Part shown: piece by piece, positions 1-6,236 of the stretch
How the letters are laid out: each line of letters starts with the position of its first letter
Numbering within the stretch: position 1 is the stretch's first letter
Source of the DNA: an uncultured Clostridium sp.
GTDB taxonomy: Bacteria > Bacillota > Clostridia > Lachnospirales > Lachnospiraceae
Length of the DNA stretch: 14,988 bases
Assembly (NCBI GenBank): GCA_902496665.1
Contig: CABVBU010000046.1
Location: 1 to 14,988, forward strand
Direction of reading: 5' to 3'
The notes under the pieces: generated by a model
Told to the model about the DNA's origin: nothing
Database searches by the model: none
The model's input: the letters and a program-made list of their open reading frames with translations, nothing else
Made by a program: the position numbers and the translations under genes

Positions 1-1227
1 GCGCTTCAGGCGCTTACTGCGCAGGGGATTTTAAAGGCTGGCGAGACCTTCGAGGAGATCGACGCAAAGCGCGCCATCGTGATCCCGGGTCTCGTAAACA
101 CCCACTGCCACCTCGGAATGATCCCGTTCCGCGGTCTCGGGGACGACTGTAAGGACCGTCTGCGGGTGTTCCTGCTCCCGATGGAGAACCAGGCTATGGA
201 CGCGGAGATGGCAAAGCTTTCCACGAGATACGCCATCGGCGAGCTGCTGCTTTCCGGCGTGACGACAGTGCTTGATATGTACTATTTCGAGGAAGTCGTG
301 GCGAAGGTCATGGACGAGATGGGGATCCGCGGAATCGCCGGTGAGACGGTGATGGAAAAGGATTCCTGCGACAGTAAGAACGCGGATGAGGCCATCAGAC
401 GGGGAATCGCCTTGATCGAGGCCTATAAGGACCACCCACGTATTTCCGGAGCGATCACGCCCCACGGAACGACGACCTGCAGTCCTGAGACCTTAAAACG
501 GGCGTATGAGGAAGATGTGAAGGCGGGAACCGTATTTACGCTTCATGTGGCGGAGATGGACTATGAGATGACCCAGTTAAAAGAACAGTACGGCATGACA
601 CCGATCGAGTTCATGGAACATATCGGCGTCCTCGGACCGAATACGCTGGCGGCTCACAGCATCCGCACAACGGAACATGACGTGGAGATCCTCGCAAAGC
701 ACGGCGCGTCCGTGGCCCACTGCATAGCTTCCAACACGAAGGCTGCAAAAGGCGTGGCACCGGTGTCTCTGATGCACAAGCATGGCATGTCCGTCGGCTT
801 CGGCACCGACGGTCCGGCGAGCGGAAACACGTTAGACCTGTTCATCCAGATGCGGATGTGTGAGAACTTCCACAAAAATGAGCTCCACGACCGCAGCGCA
901 TTCCCGGCAAAAGAGGTCGTTTCCATGGCGACGATCGAGGGAGCAAGAGCGTTAGGACTCGGTGATATCACCGGTTCCATCGAGCCTGGAAAACAGGCGG
1001 ATCTCGTCCTTATAGAGACTGATTCCCCGAATATGTTCCCGGTATACGACCCGTATTCGGCGCTTGTGTACAGCGCGATTGCGTCGAATGTAAGGGATGT
1101 CTATGTTGCGGGTGAGTGTCTGGTGAAGGAGAAAAAGCTGGTACGTGAGGACTTTGCGAAGATCAGAAATGATCTGAGGGAGAAGATGGAGCGGACGGCG
1201 TTTAAGGATATGAAGAATTTGGTGTAA
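1..1227 (+). CDS. Amidohydrolase of the ATZ/TRZ-like (MtaD/SsnA-type) family, 5'-truncated by the window edge
   Basis: This is a metal-dependent hydrolase or deaminase of the amidohydrolase superfamily; family members deaminate purine-like or triazine-like substrates such as S-adenosylhomocysteine, methylthioadenosine and guanine. The frame is open from base 1, so the gene begins outside the window. Against the usual 430-450 residues about 40 N-terminal residues are missing; the GTG at 79 lies inside the conserved PGLVNTHCH strand and is not a start. Visible in order (numbered from base 1): metal-binding HCH at about residues 35-37, a LHVAE motif carrying His and catalytic Glu, AAHS and HGASVAHC with further histidines, and the metal-ligand Asp in GFGTDGPASGN. 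The C-terminal IEPGKQADLVLI strand is intact. The catalytic set looks complete. The exact substrate cannot be assigned; MtaD-like deaminase is the nearest match I recognise. It ends just before a terminator and is not in an operon with what follows. Confidence 0.88.
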   Translation, partial: ALQALTAQGILKAGETFEEIDAKRAIVIPGLVNTHCHLGMIPFRGLGDDCKDRLRVFLLPMENQAMDAEMAKLSTRYAIGELLLSGVTTVLDMYYFEEVVAKVMDEMGIRGIAGETVMEKDSCDSKNADEAIRRGIALIEAYKDHPRISGAITPHGTTTCSPETLKRAYEEDVKAGTVFTLHVAEMDYEMTQLKEQYGMTPIEFMEHIGVLGPNTLAAHSIRTTEHDVEILAKHGASVAHCIASNTKAAKGVAPVSLMHKHGMSVGFGTDGPASGNTLDLFIQMRMCENFHKNELHDRSAFPAKEVVSMATIEGARALGLGDITGSIEPGKQADLVLIETDSPNMFPVYDPYSALVYSAIASNVRDVYVAGECLVKEKKLVREDFAKIRNDLREKMERTAFKDMKNLV

Positions 1228-1233
1228 TATAGA

Positions 1234-1278
1234 AAAACGGCTGATTTTATGGTGAATGTAAAAGCAGTCGTTTTTTTT
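1234..1278 (+). terminator. Rho-independent terminator of the amidohydrolase gene
   Basis: The arms at 1234-1249 and 1259-1274 pair over 16 positions with one G-U pair and one mismatch (AAAACGGCTG against CAGTCGTTTT at the base). The loop is 9 nt and the hairpin runs into eight T residues at 1271-1278. Confidence 0.88.
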
Positions 1279-1316
1279 ATTACAATAAAAAGTCTGTTCC
1301 GGGTATTTTAAGAACA

Positions 1317-1385
1317 AACTTATTTAAGTAATATGTTATAAACAAGCTTTGATTGAACTTGATTAAGTAATATGTTATAAATAAG
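1317..1385 (+). repeat. Two tandem copies of a ~39-bp unit in the promoter of the HTH-ART gene (candidate operator)
   Basis: Positions 1317-1346 and 1356-1385 match at 27 of 30 positions. The core TTAAGTAATATGTTATAAA (1324-1342 and 1363-1381) is identical in both copies. In addition, CAAACTTATTTA at 1315-1326 is an exact inverted copy of TAAATAAGTTTG at 1378-1389, so the block is bounded by 12-bp inverted arms. The second copy contains the likely -10 box. Repeated sites over a promoter upstream of an XRE-HTH gene are typical of autoregulated toxin-antitoxin operons; binding itself is inferred. Confidence 0.7.
1353..1381 (+). promoter_or_regulatory. Predicted sigma-A promoter of the HTH-ART/partner operon
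   Basis: TTGAAC (1353-1358) and TATAAA (1376-1381) are separated by 17 bp. Transcription would begin near 1388, leaving only about a dozen bases before the ATG at 1401, with the GAGGTG ribosome site (1389-1394) almost at the 5' end. The -10 lies within the second tandem repeat copy, so a bound repressor would cover it. Confidence 0.55.
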
Positions 1386-1400
1386 TTTGAGGTGACAGGA

Positions 1401-2255
1401 ATGAAATATAATTTTCAAGAAGATTTGAAGTCGATCCGTGAGATATTAGGTCTCTCTCAGCAAGAATTTGCGGAGCAGATGGGAGTAGAACAGATAACAG
1501 TTTCAAGAAATGAATCGGGAAGAACAGATCCGTCCGCAAAGTTTTTAGAGAGCGTATATGCGTATGCATTTACGAAAAATATAAAGATAAACAAGTTGAA
1601 GGAGATGCTCTGGCGGGACGATCTGGCTCAAAATGAGAAGATACTTTTTCATGGAGCAACCAGCGAAATAACTGGAAAGATCGATATTCACAGAGGCAGG
1701 TGGAATAATGATTTTGGTCAGGGCTTTTACACGGGTGAAGGCTATGAACAGGCAATCTCGTTTGTTTCTGGTTTTGAGCACTCATCAGTATATTATATTC
1801 GGTTTAATGACTGTAATTTGAAATGCCAGAGATACAAAGTAGATCAGGAATGGATGATGACGATTGCATACTATAGAGGTGCATTGGGTGAATACAGGGA
1901 TCATCCAACGGTAAAGGCGTTTATAGAGAAGGCGCAGGGGTGTGATTATATAATTGCTCCGATCGCAGACAATCGTATGTTTCAGATCATCAATTCATTT
2001 ATTGACGGTGAACTCACGGATGAACAATGCAAACATTGCCTTGCGGCGACAAATCTTGGGATGCAGTATATTTTTACAAGCGAGAAAGCGGTGTCCCAGG
2101 CAGAGCTCATAGAGCGCTGTTATATTTCGGATAATGAAAGGAAATACTATAAGAACGTACGATTCGAAGAAGCAAGGCTGGGGGATAACAAAGTAAAGCT
2201 GGCAAGAAAGCAATATAGAGGGAAAGGCAGATACATTGATGAGATTTTGGTGTAA
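1401..2255 (+). CDS. HTH-XRE / DUF3990-like ADP-ribosyltransferase fusion (candidate toxin that also carries the repressor domain)
   Basis: The protein has 284 residues. Residues about 6-62 form an XRE-type helix-turn-helix (LGLSQQEFAEQMGVEQITVSRNE). Residues about 79-284 resemble DUF3990, a family I place in the ADP-ribosyltransferase superfamily. Visible elements are a first-strand histidine in LFHGA (H84-G85), DFGQGFYT with Tyr110, DYIIAPIADNRMF around 182-194, and a late GMQYIFTSE block (Gln222, Glu228), giving an H-Y-Q/E-like catalytic pattern. It is expected to transfer ADP-ribose from NAD+ to an unknown target. The ATG at 1401 is preferred over a GTG at 1392 because GAGGTG sits 6 nt before it. 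The partner gene starts 8 bp after the stop. The ART part aligns along its length with the protein at 5492-6169, which lacks an HTH. The unit is AT-richer than its neighbours (22 G/C in the 60 bases 2281-2340, against 31 in 961-1020), suggesting transfer. The HTH and ART calls are good; the toxin role is inferred. Confidence 0.78.
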   Translation: MKYNFQEDLKSIREILGLSQQEFAEQMGVEQITVSRNESGRTDPSAKFLESVYAYAFTKNIKINKLKEMLWRDDLAQNEKILFHGATSEITGKIDIHRGRWNNDFGQGFYTGEGYEQAISFVSGFEHSSVYYIRFNDCNLKCQRYKVDQEWMMTIAYYRGALGEYRDHPTVKAFIEKAQGCDYIIAPIADNRMFQIINSFIDGELTDEQCKHCLAATNLGMQYIFTSEKAVSQAELIERCYISDNERKYYKNVRFEEARLGDNKVKLARKQYRGKGRYIDEILV

Positions 2256-2263
2256 AGAGGCGA

Positions 2264-2776
2264 ATGACAGTGAAAAAGATAGATAAAGATGGCTTACTTC
2301 TATGTGAACTTCAGGCAGCAGCATTTGAAAATTCAATCGATAAAATGGATTCAAGTTCGGAGATCTTTATCAGGCGGTTTATGAGAAGTAAGATTGCAAA
2401 AAGTCTGGATAATGAATCGGTTCTTGAAAGTAATATTCAGGCAAGTGATATTTTGCAGTTAGTGGATGAAGAGTACGGAGCTACAGATTATGGGTCTGTA
2501 AAATATACTCATAATGAGATGTACTGGATTGGGTATCTCTACAGGTATTTTGCATTTACTTATGAATTATCCTCTGCCCAGGTCTATAAAATTGTAAAAC
2601 CGAAAGAATTAAGAGGATTGTTTTTGCCGTATCATACGCTGGATCCTGCCCAGGCGGTTGAGAGAATATTGGAAGCAAAGGGAATGATATTGGATGAGAA
2701 TAGGGAATTAGAACGGCAATATGCAATATTTAAAAAGGTAAGGAGACAGACTACAAAAAGAGGGAGAGCACACTAA
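2264..2776 (+). CDS. Partner (candidate antitoxin) of the HTH-ART protein; unnamed domain with YWxG and PYHxxD motifs
   Basis: This 170-residue protein matches no family I can name with confidence. It aligns with the N-terminal two thirds of the protein at 4852-5511. Shared features are a basic/aromatic helix followed by SVL (residues 36-54), a segment ending LV-EE-G (about 64-72), YWIGYLYRYF (87-96), an ELSSAQVYKIV helix, and LRGLFLPYHTLDPAQAVERI (116-135), which matches LLYTPYHEMD plus a following helix there. It has no HTH, unlike its relative, and ends in a basic tail (residues 158-168). It starts 8 bp after the upstream gene; the ATG has AAAGAGG only 3 nt before it, so the in-frame GTG at 2270 is an alternative start. 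Position, co-transcription and relationship to the HTH-bearing protein suggest an antitoxin, but no function is shown. Confidence 0.7.
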   Translation: MTVKKIDKDGLLLCELQAAAFENSIDKMDSSSEIFIRRFMRSKIAKSLDNESVLESNIQASDILQLVDEEYGATDYGSVKYTHNEMYWIGYLYRYFAFTYELSSAQVYKIVKPKELRGLFLPYHTLDPAQAVERILEAKGMILDENRELERQYAIFKKVRRQTTKRGRAH

Positions 2777-2797
2777 CTGATATGTTAATGTGTCTCT
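2765..2797. terminator. Hairpin between convergent operons, probable terminator
   Basis: AGAGCACACTAAC (2765-2777) pairs with GTTAATGTGTCTCT (2784-2797) with one mismatch and one bulge around a 6-nt loop. It overlaps the stop codon of the plus-strand gene. Read on the minus strand the stem is followed by CCCTCTTTTT, so it looks better as the terminator of the MATE gene; on the plus strand the T-tract is poor. Confidence 0.5.
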
Positions 2798-2855
2798 TCC
2801 ACATTACGCTTGTTTCGAACGGACTTTTTACTGTGACTGCAAGGCTGGCATGAAA

Positions 2856-4187
2856 TTACACGTACAGATTATGCGACAGTTTTCTCCAGAAAACGATAGA
2901 TAAAAGCACCGTAATGCAGTCAGTCAGAGCCTGACCGTAGATGACGCCGTTTAACCCGAAGAGACCGTTTAAGAGGTACAGCACCGGGATCAGGAGAATA
3001 CCCTGACGGAGGACGGAGAGGATCGTTGCCGGGAGTGCTTTTCCGGCGGACTGCATGCAGTTCATGTTCGTGAAGAGGATGCCGATGAACGGGCCGGAGA
3101 TCATGTAGGCGATGAGCATTTTTATGCCGTACCGGATGACTTCCTCATCGTTGATAAACATCTGGATGATCGGGCGGCGGAAGATGAAGTACAGGGCGGT
3201 TGCCAGAACGCCAACGATCAGACAGCATTTCTTTGTGTAGGATTCGACACCATGGAAGCGCTTTGTGTCACCGGAACCGAAATTGTAGCCTAAGAGGGGC
3301 TGTACGCCGTTTGCGAGGCCCATCTGCAGGAAGGTGATAAACATGTTGGCTTTAAATACGATGCCGATAGCGGCCACAGGGGCGTTCCCGTAGGTCACCA
3401 GGATCTGGTTTAAGATGATCGTGGACAGGCTCATCAGCACTGAGAAGATTGCTGTCGGGAATCCGCAGGAGCAGATCATGGAGGCGAGGTGGTTTTCAAG
3501 GCTGAAATATTTCGGCAGGATTGAAAAGTTCGGGCTCTTTTTCATGAAGTACCACAGGTAGTAGGCGCTTGCCAGGATGTTTCCGATCGTTGTCGCGATG
3601 GCGGCACCGGCGGCGTCCATATGGAGAACGCTGATCATGAACGGATCCAGAATGATATTCGCGACGGTTCCGATCATGCTGCCGATCATGGCCTCACGGC
3701 TGGAACCTTCGGAGCGGACAACGAAGCTCGCAGCGGCGGACCAGATAATGAACGGGGCTCCGTAGGAGATGTGGAAAACATAGCCTTTCGCGAGATCATA
3801 AGTCTCCGTGTTTGCACCGAAGATGTTGAGGATCGGCTGCATGAAGAGGACTAACAGGGCAGCAGACAGGATGCCGACGCCGAGGGAGGCGTAGGTGATA
3901 AAAGCGGAGACCTGTCTCATACGTTTTTTATTGTTCTCGCCCATGGCGATGGACGCAGCGGCGCTTCCGCCCATGCCGAACATGTTGGCAAAGGCCATAA
4001 ATAAGATAAAGATCGGATTTGTCAGGCTGACAGCAGCGACCTGTAAGGGATCGCCGGTCTGACCGACGAAGAATGTGTCCGCCATGTTGTAGACGACGGT
4101 GACCAGGCTGCTGATGATGCTGGGGATCGCCATTTTGGCGACGGCCTGGGGGATGGGCATGGATTTCATTAATTCGTTGTCGTTCAT
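2856..4187 (-). CDS. MATE-family multidrug efflux transporter (MepA-like)
   Basis: This polytopic inner-membrane antiporter should expel cationic drugs or dyes in exchange for Na+ or H+. It has 443 residues with about 12 hydrophobic segments in two similar halves, as in MATE pumps. Visible family features include the N-terminal IPSIISSLVTVVYNMADTFF segment, a GMGGSAAASIAMGE loop after helix 2, and in the second half FLQMGLANGVQPLLGYNFG. I chose the ATG at 4187 (MNDNELMKSMPIP) because a GAGG ribosome site lies 9 nt upstream; an ATG at 4211 lies inside the MarR gene and has no such site. The gene follows the MarR gene with only 5 bp between them, the same order as staphylococcal mepR-mepA, so repression by that MarR and relief by a substrate drug is a reasonable inference. 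The specific substrate is unknown. Confidence 0.9.
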   Translation of the reverse strand: MNDNELMKSMPIPQAVAKMAIPSIISSLVTVVYNMADTFFVGQTGDPLQVAAVSLTNPIFILFMAFANMFGMGGSAAASIAMGENNKKRMRQVSAFITYASLGVGILSAALLVLFMQPILNIFGANTETYDLAKGYVFHISYGAPFIIWSAAASFVVRSEGSSREAMIGSMIGTVANIILDPFMISVLHMDAAGAAIATTIGNILASAYYLWYFMKKSPNFSILPKYFSLENHLASMICSCGFPTAIFSVLMSLSTIILNQILVTYGNAPVAAIGIVFKANMFITFLQMGLANGVQPLLGYNFGSGDTKRFHGVESYTKKCCLIVGVLATALYFIFRRPIIQMFINDEEVIRYGIKMLIAYMISGPFIGILFTNMNCMQSAGKALPATILSVLRQGILLIPVLYLLNGLFGLNGVIYGQALTDCITVLLSIVFWRKLSHNLYV

Positions 4188-4192
4188 GATGT

Positions 4193-4624
4193 TTAACCTC
4201 GTTCGCTGCATTCCAGGTTCTGCAGCATTTTTTCTGTTATTCGTATAAATTCCTTTAATTCTTCTTCTGAGATTCCACGCAGGAGCAGTTCTTCCGTCTC
4301 GTGGATTTCTTTGCTCAGCGCGTCCTTCACGGCAGCCGCCTTTTCGGTAAACGCGATCCGCTTATACCGCCCGTCCTGCTCGTCGGGGATCCGGACGATA
4401 AGTTCTCTGGCCTCCAGGGATTTTAGCATTTCCGTCACGGTCGGCGGACGGAGAGAAAATTCCCTTTCAATATCTTTCTGATAAACCGGATGTAGCGCCG
4501 ATTCCACCAGAATAAAGTTTAAGATCTTCCCCTGTGCGCTTCCGATTCCGAGCTTTGTATGTACTTCCTGGGAACGGGAGCGGAGACGGCTGGAGAGATG
4601 GTTGATGATTTTTCCGATGTCCAT
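4193..4624 (-). CDS. MarR-family transcriptional regulator (MepR-like)
   Basis: This 143-residue cytoplasmic repressor has the MarR fold. An N-terminal dimerisation helix is followed by a winged helix-turn-helix at about residues 47-95, with recognition helix LRPPTVTEMLKSLEARELI and a wing of DEQDGRYKRIAFT, the characteristic D-x-R region. C-terminal helices (residues 97-137) complete the dimer. The ATG at 4624 has an AAGGA-type ribosome site about 8 nt upstream. The MATE pump gene follows immediately, so this regulator most likely controls its own operon and senses a compound exported by the pump. An imperfect inverted repeat just upstream (4647-4668) is the best operator candidate in the leader. 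Confidence 0.9.
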   Translation of the reverse strand: MDIGKIINHLSSRLRSRSQEVHTKLGIGSAQGKILNFILVESALHPVYQKDIEREFSLRPPTVTEMLKSLEARELIVRIPDEQDGRYKRIAFTEKAAAVKDALSKEIHETEELLLRGISEEELKEFIRITEKMLQNLECSERG

Positions 4625-4646
4625 GTAAGAAATCCTTTCCTATAAT

Positions 4647-4668
4647 GGGATTTTAGCTTTAAGATCCC
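4647..4668. promoter_or_regulatory. Imperfect inverted repeat upstream of the marR-like gene, possible operator
   Basis: GGGATTTTA (4647-4655) and TAAGATCCC (4660-4668) are complementary at 8 of 9 positions around a 4-nt centre, about 23 bp before the start codon. Its size and place suit an autorepressing MarR dimer, but I found no convincing -35/-10 pair to anchor it. Confidence 0.35.
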
Positions 4669-4794
4669 CTGGATCATGTAGCATAAGCAGTTCCTCTACG
4701 AGAAAAAGCAAATGTAAATATTACTTCGGAACCTAAATATAGGGCAGAATAGGAGGAATGTCAATGATAGTTCAGAAAGTGAAATATTAGATTT

Positions 4795-4825
4795 AAAAAT
4801 AAAAAACCTGCCCGAAAAGGGCAGG
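4795..4825 (-). terminator. Rho-independent terminator of the second ART/partner operon
   Basis: On the minus strand a perfect 7-bp stem CCTGCCC/GGGCAGG (4825-4819 with 4813-4807) and a 5-nt loop run into TTTTTTATTTTT. It lies 26 bp after the partner gene's stop codon. Confidence 0.92.
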
Positions 4826-4851
4826 CTTAGAAAAAGCATGAATTCAAAACT

Positions 4852-5511
4852 TTACATAGAATCTGTGATGGAAACTTTTTCCATCAAATCTTCCACACTA
4901 CAGTTTAATACCCGAGAAAGCCGAAGAAGAGTTTCAGCCTGAGCCTTATTAATATTTTTCTGGCGCTGCTCGTATTGTTGAATCGTTCGTAATGGAATAT
5001 TTGCCTCTTCGGCCAGTTCAGCCTGAGTGAATCCAGAAAGAGTACGTAATGCTTTTAAGTTCGTATCAGGGCTGGAATTATGATAAAGTTCATTCATTTT
5101 ATCTACAAACTGACGGATATCCATTTCATGATAAGGTGTATACAAGAGACGAATATCAGTGATATGAACCGCGCGTTCGATTTCATCGAAATGCAGCCCC
5201 GTGTCCCATTGATAGTAGGCGATAGCCCAGCCCGTCCAGTATTCCGGGCTGCGGTCACAGGCGTAGGATGGACGAATATCAGGAATAGGCTGACCTGATT
5301 CCTGCAAAACCATGCGTGCAAGTTCCACGCCGGACATTCCGGACAGAACAGAGCAGTCACCCTGCTCAAAGCGCTGGGAGGCCCTGCTCATTAAAAACCA
5401 CTGCCATACAGTTTCCAGAGAGTGTTTAAGATCGTTGACCATATAATCCAGCATTCGGGCAAGATTTTTTTGTGCAGAAGAGAGATAACTTTTATCGTAA
5501 GCGTGGATCAT
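4852..5511 (-). CDS. Partner (candidate antitoxin) with C-terminal HTH-XRE, for the stand-alone ART protein
   Basis: The protein has 219 residues in two parts. Residues about 10-143 belong to the same unnamed domain as the protein at 2264-2776: SVLSG (54-58), ARMVLQESG, YWTGWAIAYY (91-100), a GLHFDEIERAV helix, and YTPYHEMDIRQFVDKM (124-139). Residues about 150-212 are an XRE-type helix-turn-helix (LSGFTQAELAEEANIPLRTIQQYEQ) ending in LNCSVEDLM, a normal tail for these domains. It therefore looks like a DNA-binding antitoxin that represses its own operon, probably at the palindrome at 6191-6212. The ATG at 5511 lies inside the end of the upstream ART gene (20-nt overlap), with GAGGAG 10 nt before it, so the two are translationally coupled. 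The HTH is clear. The partner-domain relationship is clear by eye; antitoxin function is inferred. Confidence 0.78.
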   Translation of the reverse strand: MIHAYDKSYLSSAQKNLARMLDYMVNDLKHSLETVWQWFLMSRASQRFEQGDCSVLSGMSGVELARMVLQESGQPIPDIRPSYACDRSPEYWTGWAIAYYQWDTGLHFDEIERAVHITDIRLLYTPYHEMDIRQFVDKMNELYHNSSPDTNLKALRTLSGFTQAELAEEANIPLRTIQQYEQRQKNINKAQAETLLRLSRVLNCSVEDLMEKVSITDSM

Positions 5512-6169
5512 CAGGTTTCATCTCCTCGTCCAAAATAGTGGTGATATATAAATCCCCCCGTTGTCTGCGGTTTCGTTCGATATCAAAATATTGACGGCGT
5601 GCGGATTGATCACGAAAAGCCTTTCTCTTGTACCATTCTTTTGCGTCTGCAATTTCATAGCCAATAAATTCAAGACGATTAAAAGCTACCTCGCTTTTGA
5701 GTACAAACTGTTGTCCAAGTTTTCCTAAACGCATAGCGTTACAAAGCTGGCGGTAGGAGATTGCGCCATTAATAAAGTCAGATGCAAAAGAGAAGTAACT
5801 GTCATCAGCCCGGTAACCGACAATGATATCTGCGGCTTTATAATCTGTATGAAAGGTGTTAAGCAAATATTCTTTTGATTCAGCAGCAAGTGGTGTGGAA
5901 GTATCAAATTCCCGGTTTTCCAGCAGAATCGTAAGCCAGTGCAGCATGGTGTATTTAGATGCGTTTAGATCAAAAATTGAAAGACCATCACATGTAATTT
6001 TATATTGGTTGGCATAACCGTTGTGATCAATGCCAGCACCCCATTCTTTTGCCATATTTGGATTTTCAGTGCAGTAGAATCCTGTTCCATAGTCATTATA
6101 TGTTTTACCATATCCGAATTCAGGGTGTTCGATAATATGATCAGAACCGTGATAGATCATTTTTTCCAT
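5492..6169 (-). CDS. DUF3990-like ADP-ribosyltransferase domain protein (candidate toxin)
   Basis: This 225-residue protein is essentially one ART-like domain, with no HTH. Key points are YHGS (H7-G8) in the first strand, NDYGTGFYCTE with Tyr32, AADIIVGYRADDSYF at 112-126, FINGAISYRQL, and LGQQFVLKSE (Gln154, Glu160). Each aligns in order with LFHGA, NDFGQGFYTGE, DYIIAPIADNRMF, FIDGELTDEQ and LGMQYIFTSE of the 1401-2255 protein, and both end with a basic RG-YI-IL stretch. NAD+-dependent ADP-ribosylation of an unknown cellular target is the expected activity if the H-Y-Q/E set is functional. The ATG at 6169 has AGGAGG 9 nt upstream. The HTH-bearing partner overlaps its 3' end by 20 nt. The order is toxin first, the reverse of many classical pairs. 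Family membership is fairly secure; the toxin role is inferred. Confidence 0.76.
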   Translation of the reverse strand: MEKMIYHGSDHIIEHPEFGYGKTYNDYGTGFYCTENPNMAKEWGAGIDHNGYANQYKITCDGLSIFDLNASKYTMLHWLTILLENREFDTSTPLAAESKEYLLNTFHTDYKAADIIVGYRADDSYFSFASDFINGAISYRQLCNAMRLGKLGQQFVLKSEVAFNRLEFIGYEIADAKEWYKRKAFRDQSARRQYFDIERNRRQRGDLYITTILDEEMKPDDPRLR

Positions 6170-6189
6170 GAGCTCAACCTCCTGATCTG

Positions 6190-6219
6190 ATTATACTCCT
6201 ACAGGAGTATAAAAAGCAA
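6190..6219 (-). promoter_or_regulatory. Promoter of the second ART/partner operon with a perfect palindrome filling its spacer
   Basis: On the minus strand TTGCTT (6219-6214) and a perfect TATAAT (6195-6190) are 18 bp apart. The region 6191-6212 is a dyad with 10-bp arms, TTATACTCCT and AGGAGTATAA, around a 2-bp centre. It occupies the spacer and overlaps the -10 box. A bound HTH-XRE dimer, presumably the partner at 4852-5511, would block RNA polymerase directly. Confidence 0.75.
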
Positions 6220-6236
6220 CTTAAATTGCGCCACCT

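Noticed and set aside
1317..1385. Tandem repeat as the start of a CRISPR array
   Set aside because: There are only two copies, with a spacer of about 9 bases, no cas genes, and the second copy overlaps a promoter.
3577..3854. Plus-strand open frames inside the MATE gene
   Set aside because: They are antisense to a well-supported membrane protein gene, have no ribosome sites, and give low-complexity translations.
5492..6169. DarT-type DNA ADP-ribosyltransferase with a DarG macrodomain partner
   Set aside because: The ART motifs fit DUF3990 better, and the partner has no macrodomain features; it carries an XRE HTH and the YWxG/PYH domain instead.
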